64,000 nucleotides of DNA, taken from positions 1 through 64,000 of the forward strand of contig NZ_CP108431.1 of NCBI RefSeq assembly GCF_041435335.1, in the 5' to 3' direction. The stretch comes from Streptomyces sp. NBC_01283. GTDB lineage: Bacteria > Actinomycetota > Actinomycetes > Streptomycetales > Streptomycetaceae. The stretch's first letter is position 1. Every line of letters begins with the position of its first letter. Under the pieces are notes generated by a model. That model saw only the letters and a program-made list of their open reading frames with translations, had not been told where the DNA came from and ran no database searches. Both the position numbers and the translations under genes were made by a program. Positions 47,556 to 56,638 of this stretch are shown here, one piece after another.

Positions 47556-48512
47556 TCAGGAAACCTGTGCCTTGTCGTACAGCGCTTTCGCCTGGTCGCC
47601 GAAGTAGGGGCCGAACATCCGGTTCGGTAGGAAGGTGTAGCCGAAGCTGTTCACCGAGACCTGCAGGCCGGTGCCGGCCGTCTCGCTGAACCCGGTGAAC
47701 CAGGGACCGCCACTGGAACCACCCGTCATGTTGCAGCCCAGGCTGTGGTCCTTCGAGAACAGGAAGTCCTTCGAACTGTTGCCGCTGCAGTAGATCAGCT
47801 TCGTGCCGTCGTACGGCGACGCCGCCGGGAAGCCGAAGGCATACATCTGCTTGTTGTAGCCGCCGTTGAACTGGATGCCCTGTCCGCCCGTCACCGACGT
47901 CAGCTTCTGGCCGTTCAGCGGAGCGACGACCGCCGCGCCGACGTCGTAGTTGATGTCCTCGCTCGCCTCCCACTGCGGTGTGGTGAGCGTCTTGGACGCG
48001 CTCCACCGGCCGTACGGTGCCTGGCCGTTGTCGTACGCGGGCACGAAGACCCAGTTGGTGTGCCAGCTGCCCTGGTACTTGACGCAATGCCCGGCCGTGA
48101 TGACCGTGCTGGAGTTCTGGCTGGTCACGGCGTTGCCAGAACAGGACGCCGTACGGCCCTGGAAGGTGAAGAACACCCGGCCGGAGGTCTTCACGACGGC
48201 GCCGCCACTGGTCCAGGGGCCACCGGCCTGCGGGAACGCGGTGGGGGCGACGGTCGTAGCCTTCCCGCCGGACTTCGGGGCCTTGAGGCTCTTTGTCGCG
48301 TTCGGAGTGAGCAGCAGATCGAGCGGGGTGGCGCCGCGCATCCGGTCCGCGGTCCAGAAGGTGCCAGCCTTCTGCCGCTCGGCGGCCGAGGGGCTGTGAG
48401 CCGAAACGGGTGCGGGGGCGGCCCCGTTGGCCGCGGTGGCGGCCGACAGCCCGCCCGTGAGCAGGGCTCCCAGGGTCAACAGAATGCCTGCGGCAGTGCG
48501 ATGGCGTCTCAC
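47556..48512 (-). CDS. Secreted trypsin-like serine protease
   Basis: 318 residues from GTG 48512, seven bases after AAGGAG. Signal peptide: RRHRTAAGILLTLGALLTGG then LSAATAANG. A propeptide of about 60 residues precedes the catalytic domain. The triad is visible: His in VITAGHCVKYQGSW, Asp in DINYDVGAAVV and Ser in NMTGGSSGGPWFTGF. Three Cys pairs (SCSGNAV/GHC, YCSGNSS/LGC) fit disulfides of an exported enzyme. Such proteases are common Streptomyces exoenzymes; cleavage preference cannot be read. The C-terminus AKALYDKAQVS is complete. Confidence 0.92.
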   Translation of the reverse strand: MRRHRTAAGILLTLGALLTGGLSAATAANGAAPAPVSAHSPSAAERQKAGTFWTADRMRGATPLDLLLTPNATKSLKAPKSGGKATTVAPTAFPQAGGPWTSGGAVVKTSGRVFFTFQGRTASCSGNAVTSQNSSTVITAGHCVKYQGSWHTNWVFVPAYDNGQAPYGRWSASKTLTTPQWEASEDINYDVGAAVVAPLNGQKLTSVTGGQGIQFNGGYNKQMYAFGFPAASPYDGTKLIYCSGNSSKDFLFSKDHSLGCNMTGGSSGGPWFTGFSETAGTGLQVSVNSFGYTFLPNRMFGPYFGDQAKALYDKAQVS

Positions 48513-48899
48513 GCATGTCTCCTTCAGCCGTGCCCGGCCGGGATGGTGCCGGGGCAGGTGGGGATGAGAACGGTGCGGATCGACGTGCGTGAGGCAGCCT
48601 GCCACGGAGGAACAGGCTCTGTCAGGAGCGCGTCAGGCCATCACGTGCGTGACTTCACCCCGTACATCAGGCGTGATGGACGGCAGCAGCCATGGGATGC
48701 ACGTGGAACGGTAGGCGTCGAACGGGAAGCAGTGCACACTGTTGCCCGGACGCGATGGTGCATCAGGATTGGCGCCCGGATGTGGTGCTTCTCCCGGCTG
48801 GGAGATAGCGCTTTGACCGCCCTGCCAGTCTGCAGCAGACCTTTGCTGCGCAGATGGACGGACTGCCCCCGAGCCCAGGTGTCGACGTGCGGGTGGGGT
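48513..48899. other. Gene-free stretch upstream of the protease
   Basis: No gene is supported. Should hold the protease promoter at its left edge. Confidence 0.4.
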
Positions 48900-49870
48900 A
48901 ATGATCCATCGGGCAGTACAGGCCGGAGAAGCCCGCCCCGACCACGACGGCGTCCAGCTGCGGGGCGGGGATGAGGACAGCGGATGCTGGTCATTCCGTT
49001 CTCCTGACGGGTCGCTGGGGACGTGGTCCTGGGCGGGGCTGGCGAGGGGCCTGGGTGTGGAGCCGGTGGCTGCATGGCACGCCGCTGAAGGGGGCGCGTC
49101 AACTCGCCGTCGGGCGTGGGGCGGTGGGCGGGCGGCGTGGGCCGCGGGGGTCGAGGTGGGCTGCTCGCAGGTGAGGCGCATCTTGCTCGCCGAGGGTGGG
49201 CAATGGCGCCGTACCCGTTCCTGGACGCGGTCGAAGGATCCAGACTTCGTCTCAAAAGGGCCCGGCCCATCGGCCTCTACACCCACCCACCCGACGACCC
49301 GACGGTGGTCTGCGCCGACGAGCTGGGGCCGGTGATCCCGCGTACCGTCCCGCCCGGACCCGCCTGGTCACCCGATGGGCACCGGATCAATGCGGAGAAT
49401 CGACTACAGCCGCGGACCGGAGAAGATCTAGGTCTACGGAGCCTAACGCGCCCGGGATGGCCAGCAGATCACCATGCCCGCATCCTCCCGCAACAGCCTC
49501 TTCTACCACCAGTTCCTGCAACAGATCGAGGACGCCAATCCGCAGGGAGAGATCTGGATCGTCACCGACAGCCTCTCCAGCCACTGCAGCCTGTCCACCC
49601 GGACCTGACTGGAGGACCACCCCCGCATCCACTACGCCTTCATCCCCGTCGGAGCCAGCCCGGCTCAACCTACAAGAAGGCTGGTGGCGCATCTTCCGCA
49701 AGGCCGCCCTCGCCGGACGGTCGTTCGCCAACCGCAACGACATCGCCCAGGCCCTCTCGCAACCGACCAGACCAACTCCCCTTTCGCGCCCTGGATCTGG
49801 GACCGGTCAGCGCCACCAATCTGCCAACTGCGGGGCGAGATACGTACACCGTTTGAGGAACCCAGAACTC
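48900..49870 (+). pseudogene. IS630-family transposase remnant (different from the 2-6 kb copy)
   Basis: Pieces: EVGCSQVRRILLAEGGQWRR with TRSWTRSKDPDFVSKG (49160-49265), VTDSLSSHCSLSTRT near 49560-49605, a stop codon, then LEDHPRIHYAFIPVGA and LNLQEGWWRIFRKAALAGRS with FANRNDIAQAL. This is the order of IS630 enzymes, with several frameshifts and at least one in-frame stop. Confidence 0.6.
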
Positions 49871-50117
49871 CTGTAGGTGGTGGACAGAAAGAGGGGCCGG
49901 CGACCGTGAGTGCGCGCACGGGTCCCGTCGGACGTCCTGACAGCCAAGACCCGACCTGTGTATGTCGACGCCCCACGTTTCTCCCCGCCAAGTCGCGTGA
50001 GCATTCTGTCCAGTTGGCTGAATGAGACGAACGTGGCTCTCCACCGGGCCCCTGGGGGCGAGGGGCAAGGTTGTCGGAGTTCTGGTGCCGGCGTCCAACA
50101 GTTCAGCATGATCTAGC
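49871..50117. other. Spacer before the IS605-type element
   Basis: No gene seen. The left end of the IS605-type element starts near 50118. Confidence 0.4.
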
Positions 50118-50123
50118 GAGGAG

Positions 50124-50145
50124 CCCCGGGGCGTTGACGCCCGGG
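50124..50145. repeat. Left-end hairpin of the IS605-type element
   Basis: CCCCGGGGCGTTGACGCCCGGG folds into a GC-rich stem with a TTGA loop and lies about 60 bp beyond the tnpA stop. IS200/IS605 transposases recognise such subterminal imperfect hairpins. Confidence 0.6.
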
Positions 50146-50205
50146 AGGAATCGCTTCTCGAGATAGGTGTGACCCGCACAGGCGCATGGGGCTGCGCTGT
50201 TGGCC

Positions 50206-50661
50206 TCAGTCGGGACGTTTCTGGTTCTCGATGTACTCCTTGATGATCGCCAGCGGTGCTCCGCCGCAGGATGCTGCGAAGTAGGACGGGGACCAGAAGT
50301 GATCACCCCACAGGTACTTGCGAATGTGGCCGGGGAACTCCTGGCGCAGCATGCGGGCAGAGACGCCCTTGAGGGAGCCGACCAGTGGGGAGACGGCGGC
50401 CTTGGGCGGGTAGTGCACCAGCAGGTGGACGTGATCGCGTTCGCCGTTGAACTCGACCAACTCGGTTTCGAAGTCCGCGCACACGGCCCGCATGATCTCT
50501 TCGCAGCGCGTGAGGATCTCGTCGGTGAACGGTCCGCGCCGGTACTTGGGCGTGAAGACCAAATGGGCGTGGAGGGTGTAGACGACCGTACGACCCCTGC
50601 GAATATGGGGTTTGGCTCCCAGCGGGGTGACATAGATCAGCGGTAGTAACGGTGAGTGCAT
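50206..50661 (-). CDS. tnpA: IS200/IS605-family transposase TnpA (HUH Y1)
   Basis: 151 residues from ATG 50661. The body YTLHAHLVFTPKYRRGPFTD and EFNGERDHVHLLVHYPPKAA contains the HUH motif (HVH). The catalytic Tyr lies in LAIIKEYIENQK, and WGDHFWSPSYFAASCGG is also diagnostic. The first 20 residues (MHSPLLPLIYVTPLGA) are unusual, so the true start may be internal. TnpA performs single-strand excision and integration for the element. It appears complete and its start overlaps the tnpB start in opposite direction. Confidence 0.92.
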   Translation of the reverse strand: MHSPLLPLIYVTPLGAKPHIRRGRTVVYTLHAHLVFTPKYRRGPFTDEILTRCEEIMRAVCADFETELVEFNGERDHVHLLVHYPPKAAVSPLVGSLKGVSARMLRQEFPGHIRKYLWGDHFWSPSYFAASCGGAPLAIIKEYIENQKRPD

Positions 50662-53600
50662 GAAGATCGTGACGCAGGTGAAGCTGATGCCGGAGGCCGA
50701 CCAGGCCGCCGCGCTGCGCTCCACGCTGCGTACGGTCAATGAGCTGGCGTGCTGGGTGTCCGAGGTGGCGTTCGCCAACGGTGTGCCGCGTGAGTACGAG
50801 CTGCGCAAGCACACCTACCCGCGCCTGAAGGCCGCAGGGCTGGGGGCGCAGGCAGCACAGCACGTAATCAAGAAGGTGCGCGATGCGTACACAACGCTGC
50901 ACGCCAGCATTCGCGCCGGTAACCTGGGCAAGCCGAAGTCGAAGCGCCGGACCAGGGCCGAGTCGAAGCCGATCACGTTTCGTCCCGCTGCCGCGCAGCC
51001 CTATGACGATCGCTGCCTGTCTTGGCAGTACGACGCACAGACCGTCAGCATTTGGACCACCGCCGGACGCATCAAGAACGTCCGCTTCGTCTGCTCCGCC
51101 GACGCGTTCAAGACACTGCGCGAGTACCGCAAGGGTGAGTCCGACCTGATCGAACGCGACGGCGACTTCTATCTGATCGCCACGTGCGACGTTCCCCAAG
51201 CGCAGACCTACGAGCCGGGCGGCTTCATCGGCGTGGACCTCGGCATCGTCAACATCGCCACCACCTCCACCGGCTACATGGCTGCCGGGCGCGGCCTGAA
51301 TCGGTACCGCAAGCGTCAGCTTGCCCTGCGGGCCAAGCTCCAGAGGAAGCGCACCAAGTCCGCCAAGCGCAGGCTCAAGGAGCGTTCTCGCCGTGAACAG
51401 CGGCACGTGAAGAACACCAACCACATCATCGCGAAGACGATCGTGACCGAGGCTGAACGCACCTCGGCCGGGCTCTGCCTTGAACAACTCAAGGGAATCC
51501 GGCAGAGGGTACGGCTGCGCAAGCCCCAACGGGTCACGCTCCACTCCTGGGCCTTCGCCCAGCTCGGAGACTTCATCGTCTACAAGGCCAAGCGGGCCGG
51601 GGTGCCCTTGGTCTTCATTGATCCTGCGTATACGTCGCAGACGTGCGCCGAGTGCGGCCATGTCGACAAGCGCAACCGTGTCGACCAGGGGCTTTTCATC
51701 TGCCGGGGGTGCGGGGTCGTTGCCCACGCCGACCGGAATGCTTCCCGCAGTGCGACACGAAGTCGCTGCTGTTTCAGTGAAACCAACGAAAGAGAGGAAG
51801 GTGGTTTCCCGACCAGTGGCCAATGGTCGGTCCCCAGCCTCGGGTGCGTCGGCGGTAACGCCGGGGTGCTGAGCCGAGGTGGTCAAGTCCAAGAGTCCGG
51901 TGGGCCATCACTGGGCAACAGGCGAAGGGGAAGTCCAATCGGGCGAACGAGAGTGAACCCTTGTGATTACGGGTCGTCAGCATTGCACCGCGTCAATGGC
52001 GAGCAACCGGCGGTGGAAACTCCTAGTGCAGAGAAGCACGACACGGCGCGGCTCCCTTGTGGGGGAGCGATGGGCCTGCGGGTCCGCCGCGTAGGTCACC
52101 GTGGGAGTCGGCTCATAGAGGGCGCCCTACCTGGACGCAACTGGCAGTAGCGGAACGTGGGAACCCCGTACGGGTCCGGCGAGTGTCGGTGAGCCGGAGG
52201 CAACGAAGGCTGAACTCCCGTGCGGGAACAGGATGGTTCAAGAAGCAAAGGCCGCTAGAGCGAAAGCTCAGGGGAAAGCCGGGCAACGGGAACTCTCTCC
52301 CGCGGGTCATAACCCGGCGGATATCAGTCGCATGACTGGACTCGAAAGAGCGCTGACGTGGACCAGGTAGGCCATGCAGAACTGATGGGTAGGAACTTGC
52401 ACCTCGGCGCAAGTTGGACAGAGGGGGAACGAAACATGTCCACGGACACGACGGTCCGCCCGATGAACGGAACCGAGGACGATGCCAAACTCTGGGCCAG
52501 CATCGACTGGTACGGGGAAGAGGAATCCGTAAAGCGACTGCGCCAGAGGATCTACAGGGCAGCAAGGAATGGTGACCGCAAGCAGGTGCGCAACCTGCAA
52601 AAGCTGATGCTGCAGTCGAAGGCGAATGCGGTAACAAGTATCCGCCGGGTGACGCAGCAGAGCACCGGCAAGAAGACGGCGGGCATTGATGGAGCCGTCG
52701 CCCTGACCGCAAAGGACAGAGGGCGGTTGGTGAGGCTCACACTGGCCGAACCGGAGATCCCAGCGAAGCCCGTCAAGCGTGTGTACATTCCAAAATCCAA
52801 CGGAAAGACCCGCCCGCTCGGAATCCCTGTCATCAGGGACCGCGTCAACCAGGCCAGGGCAAAGAACGCCCTAGAGCCGGAATGGGAAGCGCAGTTCGAG
52901 GGGCGGAGCTACGGATTCCGGCCAGGTCGAGGATGCCACGATGCCATCTTCACCGTGACCGCAAAGAAGGGGGCAAAGAGGCTGTGGGTACTTGATGCAG
53001 ACCTCTCTGCCGCCTTCGACCGAATCAGTCACGACCACCTCATGAACTCAATTGGACTGTTCCCCGGACGGGGGCAGATCAAGGGGTGGCTCAAGGCCGG
53101 AGTCATGGACAGAGGCACCTACGCGCACACAGTAGAGGGAACACCGCAAGGTGGCGTCATCAGCCCACTACTGCTCAACGTAGCCCTACATGGAATGGGG
53201 GACGCGATCGGGGCCAACTTGCCCACAGCAAGGTGGCAGGCTCCGTCCCCGGCACTTATTCGGTACGCAGACGACTTCGTGGCCATTTGCGCGACGGAGC
53301 AGGAAGCGCATGATCTGAAGGTCAAGCTAGCGGAATGGCTTGATCCGAGAGGTCTGTCCTTCAACGAGGAGAAGACGCGCGTCGTCCACCTCAGCGAAGG
53401 GTTCGATTTCCTCGGATTCAACATCAAGCGGTTCGGCGACAAGACGATCACCAAACCGAGTAAGGAAGCGGTACAACGTGTCAAGAAGAAGATCAAGGCC
53501 ACCATCCGCGAGCATCGCGGGGAGCCAGCCGAGAGGCTGGTGGCTTCCCTCGGACCGTTAGTCCGAGGGTGGTCTACCTACTACCGGCACGCTGTATCCA

Positions 53601-54315
53601 GCCAAACCTTCGCCAAGCTCGACCACTTCACTTACTGGGCCTTGAAGAGGTGGGCACTCAGGTGCCACGCCAACAAGACCACCCGATGGATTCGGGAACG
53701 GTATTGGGGGAGGTTCGAAAAAGGTCGGAGCGACAAGTGGGTATTCGGCTCCAGCGAGAAATACCTGTCGAAGTTCGCTTGGACAAAGATCGTCCGGCAC
53801 ACGATGGTCAGAGGGGACGTGTCCCCAGATGACCCGGAGTTGGAGAGCTACTGGAGAAGCAGGTCCCGGAAACGGATGCCGGAGGTGGAATCGAAGAAGA
53901 TCCTCCTCCTGGCCCATCGGCAGAAGGGGCTATGCGCCAGGTGCGGACAGGATCTGATCGAGGGCGCGGGGTTCGACCCCGATGACGTCAACGATTGGGC
54001 GAAGTGGTTCACGGCCCACTATCGGGGAGTACATGTGCATCACCTCACCTACCGCAGCAGGGGTGGTAGTGATCACCTCAGTAACCTGGAGGTCATCCAC
54101 ACGCATTGCCACCGGCAGATCCATGCCGGGGATAAAGAAGGTCACCAGCGCTGAGCGGCCAGAGGCCCGCTTGAGCCGGATGCGGTGGGAGTCGCACGTC
54201 CGGTTCTGAGGGGGGCCCGGCGCAGTAATGCGCCGGGCCTACCCGACACATCGCCACCCGTGGCGAGACCGTGTGGAATGCGGGGCGTGAGTCACGCGTC
54301 CCTGCCACCCCATAG
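50660..54315 (+). CDS. tnpB: RNA-guided endonuclease TnpB, two exons (50660..51749 and 54248..54315)
   Basis: Joining the exons across the group II intron gives 1158 nt, exactly 385 codons. The RuvC residues are Asp193 (FIGVDLGIVNIAT), Glu275 (LCLEQLKGIR) and Asp358 (AHADRNASR). The zinc finger is TCAECGHVDKRNRVDQGLFI with CRGCG. The exon junction falls inside the Asn of ASR-N-IATRG, and exon 2 reads NIATRGETVWNAGRESRVPA to a stop at 54315, a normal TnpB C-terminus. Without splicing, translation would run on into intron sequence and give an altered tail after residue 363, just beyond the last catalytic Asp. TnpB cuts DNA with an omega RNA transcribed from the element's right end. Confidence 0.92.
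52436..54154 (+). CDS. ltrA: Group II intron reverse transcriptase/maturase with HNH domain (intron 2)
   Basis: 572 residues; ATG 52436 follows GGGGGAAC and is preferred to GTG 52358. The N-terminus has the DUF-type RT0 region DWYGEEESVKRLRQRIYRAA. RT motifs: GFRPGRGCHDAIFTVTAKKG, LDADLSAAFDRISHDHLM, EGTPQGGVISPLLLNVALHG and the active site ALIRYADDFVAICAT. The maturase domain includes LVRGWSTYYRHAVSSQTF. The C-terminus has CARCGQDLIEGAGFDPDDVN and VHVHHLTYRSRGGSDHLSNL with HTHCHRQIHAG, an HNH endonuclease. The frame is intact, so both splicing and homing may work. Confidence 0.95.
   Translation: MSTDTTVRPMNGTEDDAKLWASIDWYGEEESVKRLRQRIYRAARNGDRKQVRNLQKLMLQSKANAVTSIRRVTQQSTGKKTAGIDGAVALTAKDRGRLVRLTLAEPEIPAKPVKRVYIPKSNGKTRPLGIPVIRDRVNQARAKNALEPEWEAQFEGRSYGFRPGRGCHDAIFTVTAKKGAKRLWVLDADLSAAFDRISHDHLMNSIGLFPGRGQIKGWLKAGVMDRGTYAHTVEGTPQGGVISPLLLNVALHGMGDAIGANLPTARWQAPSPALIRYADDFVAICATEQEAHDLKVKLAEWLDPRGLSFNEEKTRVVHLSEGFDFLGFNIKRFGDKTITKPSKEAVQRVKKKIKATIREHRGEPAERLVASLGPLVRGWSTYYRHAVSSQTFAKLDHFTYWALKRWALRCHANKTTRWIRERYWGRFEKGRSDKWVFGSSEKYLSKFAWTKIVRHTMVRGDVSPDDPELESYWRSRSRKRMPEVESKKILLLAHRQKGLCARCGQDLIEGAGFDPDDVNDWAKWFTAHYRGVHVHHLTYRSRGGSDHLSNLEVIHTHCHRQIHAGDKEGHQR
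54173..54206 (+). ncRNA. Group II intron domain V (intron 2)
   Basis: A 34-nt hairpin GAGCCGGATGCGG ... CCGGTTC just after the maturase stop, same length and position as the one in intron 1. Confidence 0.88.
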
Positions 54316-54395
54316 GGGTGTCTGAACGGAGGAGCCAACCCAGCAGCCAGTTGGGCGCTACCTCCAAGCCCGGTCCTTAAGGGCCGCGTCAAGTT
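54316..54395 (+). ncRNA. Right end of IS605 element, putative omega RNA 3' part
   Basis: Just after tnpB: GCCAAC/GTTGGGC forms a hairpin inside GGAG/CTCC (about 54329-54366), and GCCC/GGGC forms another around TCCTTAA (54368-54384). In IS605 elements the omega RNA comes from this strand and ends at the right end, with the guide being the flanking DNA, here starting near AAGTTGACCGG. Assignment is by position and structure only. Confidence 0.5.
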
Positions 54396-54945
54396 GACCG
54401 GTGTTCCAGGGTGAGGGCCATCAGCGGTTCACGCCATTCATTTGGGCTGCAGCAGCCGTGACGGAGGAGCCGCCCTCACCCCACCTAGACGATCCTCAGG
54501 CGGCCCTGGGCCAGACGCGTGCCCCGGTGTGCAGCTTCACCGGGGGTGTGCGCGGAACACCGGGGGTGGGAACCGAGGTCCCGTATACGCCCGTCGCACA
54601 CGCTTACCTCCGCCCGTTGCGCTTCGCTTGACTGCCCTACCTCGTCCAACACATACAGCCCACGGATAAGGCGTGAGAGCGGAGAGGGAGCCTGACGTGC
54701 AAGATCCTTTGTTAACTGCCGAAATCGTCACCTCCGGAGGGGTTCTCTGTAGTCGCCTGCTCCCCAAACGCGGCGATCTGCTCGGTCAAGGCGACGACCA
54801 GAGCGGCGTGGCGGTGGCCGCGCAGGCGGTACTGACGTGTTCGGGGAGACCGAGCTGCGGCTCACGCAGAGTCAAGTGCACTTTCGGGGAGTCGGTCCCT
54901 CGACCTGCGGGTTCGCAGGCCGATGGACCTTGGGCCCTGCCAGCA
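54396..54945. other. Gene-free stretch
   Basis: No open frame looks genuine. The segment around 54620-54720 is slightly AT-richer. Nothing recognisable. Confidence 0.4.
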
Positions 54946-55150
54946 TCACCACCTGATGCGGACGGCGCCGTTTGCCACCGCCGCTACCGTTCATGTCGCT
55001 GGTGACGCCCATGGCTACTCTGCTAGGCGTGCTGCCTTCGGACGTGGCGCCAGAGTCCCAGCCACTCCGGGGGCGGCTCCTGCATGCGTGGCCTACCCGT
55101 GGCGGCGCCACCACCGCTGCCGCTGTGTGCTTGCCGTCCACTCCCTTGTA
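54946..55150 (-). pseudogene. Fourth copy remnant: C-terminal tail of a hemopexin/Gly-rich protein
   Basis: On the minus strand pieces of the tail survive: GSGGGAATGRPRMQE, after a shift GWDSGATSEGSTPS (compare GWGSGATPDGNPP in copy 1), and the terminal ANGAVRIRW with stop at 54946 (compare GNGAARISW and GNGAARITW). The hemopexin-like part is absent. Confidence 0.6.
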
Positions 55151-55377
55151 CAGGCCGAGAGACCCGGACCAAGCGTGTGAACTCCCGGCCCCCACGGGAG
55201 ATGCGCAGGTTCGGAAAAGACTGCGGCACAGTCGGCGACGGGGCCCCGCCCGGGTCCTGCGACCTGGAGCACACGGGTCAGATTCCACCACCTCCCCTTG
55301 GCTCCTCCGCGGCACCCGCCGAGCACGGAGGCACCACGCGGGAGGAGACGATGCCCGGCTGCTCCAGGCGCAAAAGA

Positions 55378-55940
55378 CGAGGTCATCCATCTGCGGTCCG
55401 TGGGAGTGGACTTGGGCAAGCGGTTCCTGCTGGCCTGTGTCCGCGTTCCCGCCACGCAACAGGCCGGCCGCTGGCCGTTGAAGACAGAGCGGCACCACCA
55501 CGCCGACGTGCGGCACCTGCTGGCCGGGCTGCTCTAGCATCGAGTCGAAAAGGTCGTCATAGAGGCGGCCTCGGACTACTGGCGCAGCATGTACTACTTG
55601 CTGCAGCCGCACCTGAACCTCACGCGGGTCAACCCGCCCACCTCAAGGGCGTCCGGGGCCGCCAGAGCGATCCGAGCGACGCGGCCTTCCTGGCCCGCGC
55701 CGGCGCTTCCGGCATGGTGATGGCCTCCCTCGTCCCGGTCGCGGCATCCGCGAACTTCGTGATCTCACCCACCGCCGAACCGAGTTGGTGCGGGCAGTGG
55801 GCTGGGAAGCCCAGCGGCTGGAGAAGGAGCTCAAGGACACGGGGATGAAACTCTCCGCCGTCCTCAGCGACATCACCGGCGCCAGCGGCCGAGCTCCTGG
55901 AGGCTCTCATCCGCGGCGAACGCGATCGGGCCTTCTGAGC
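55378..55940 (+). pseudogene. IS110-family transposase, N-terminal part
   Basis: VGVDLGKRFLLACVRVP (first Asp), a stop, EAASDYWRSMYYLLQPHLNL (Glu), HLKGVRGRQSDPSDAAFLAR (Asp pair), LVRAVGWEAQRLEKELKD and SDITGASGR follow IS110 order. At least three indels and a stop break it. The C-terminal Ser-containing region is missing. Confidence 0.7.
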
Positions 55941-56399
55941 GCCGATCTCCAACCGTTTACCACCGAAGACGCCGCTGGTGCGGTGCCGCGGCTCGGCAAT
56001 CGTCAATCCCCGGTCGGCCAGCTCCCGAAACCGGGCGCCTTCCTCCCGGAGAATCCCCATGCTCAAGGCTCTCTCTCCGCGCCAGCGGCTGGCTGCCATA
56101 CGAATCGAAAGTCGAGGTCCGGCGCCAATTGAGGACAGCAGCGAGGCCATGAGTTTCCTAGACGCAAGGCGACGTTGAATCGGTGAACGCGTTGAAAGTT
56201 TGTGCCTTAGCGAAGCGGCATCAGGCCCCAACCACGCCCCCCGGCCCAACCGGGCCCGCAAGATGATGGCCCGGGCGAGGTCGTTCTTGGTCGCGAAGCC
56301 TCGATGCTCGGCAATGTGGGCGCCCGGCTGTCGGTGTGCGACGGAAGATCATCGATTACACCTGGGCCAGAAAGGGGCCCGCCTGCGTCCCACCCGCAT
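55941..56399. other. Debris with a possible minus-strand coding patch
   Basis: On the minus strand RKLMASLLSSIGAGPRLSIR and EEGARFRELADRGLTIAEPR (56160-55960) look protein-like but have no clear start, stop or family. Otherwise nothing recognised. Confidence 0.3.
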
Positions 56400-56548
56400 C
56401 AACAACCCTGCTGGCCCAGGGCTTTACGGGCGATCCGTCCCCGGCTCGCCACCGCCGTCACCCTCAAGAAGTGGTGGCGAGCCTGGACGGACCAGGACCC
56501 GCCCTCCGAGCTCCGGGCCCTGATCGACGCGGTCATTTGCCGGGGGTG
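56400..56548 (+). pseudogene. IS701-family transposase, C-terminal scrap
   Basis: ALRAIRPRLATAVTLKKWWR followed by AWTDQDPPSELRALIDAV matches the C-terminus of the IS701 enzyme at 13690-13830. Nothing else of the element is left. Confidence 0.65.
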
Positions 56549-56638
56549 ACGTTGGGCTGGCCACGCGGTAAGCCAGTGCTGAGCCATCTCGCCCGCCACC
56601 ACCCCCGCGGAGGGTGTCCACCCCTGGGAGGCACCGCG

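Larger units (their letters stand above)
51750..54247 (+). mobile_element. Group II intron 2, inserted in tnpB
   Basis: Starts GTGCGACACGAAGTCGC at 51750 and ends GGGCCTACCCGAC at 54247, 2498 nt. Exons CTTCCCGCA and ACATCGCC join in frame. Domain V is at 54173-54206, and a strong GC hairpin (GGGCCCGGCG ... CGCCGGGCC) follows as domain VI. It encodes a maturase different from that of intron 1 (YADD rather than YCDD). All parts needed for splicing seem present. Confidence 0.92.
50118..54395. mobile_element. IS200/IS605-family element with divergent tnpA/tnpB and an internal group II intron
   Basis: tnpA (minus) and tnpB (plus) start back to back at 50661/50660. A GC stem-loop at 50124-50145 at the left and hairpins at 54327-54385 at the right are the kind of subterminal structures bound by TnpA. 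A 2498-bp group II intron separates the last 68 bp of tnpB. Exact cleavage points were not fixed; the sequence after the right hairpins is GTCAAGTTGACC. Confidence 0.75.

Noticed and set aside
54673..55005. A 110-codon plus-strand gene
   Set aside because: The end overlaps the minus-strand Gly-rich tail and the composition is not protein-like; nothing recognised.
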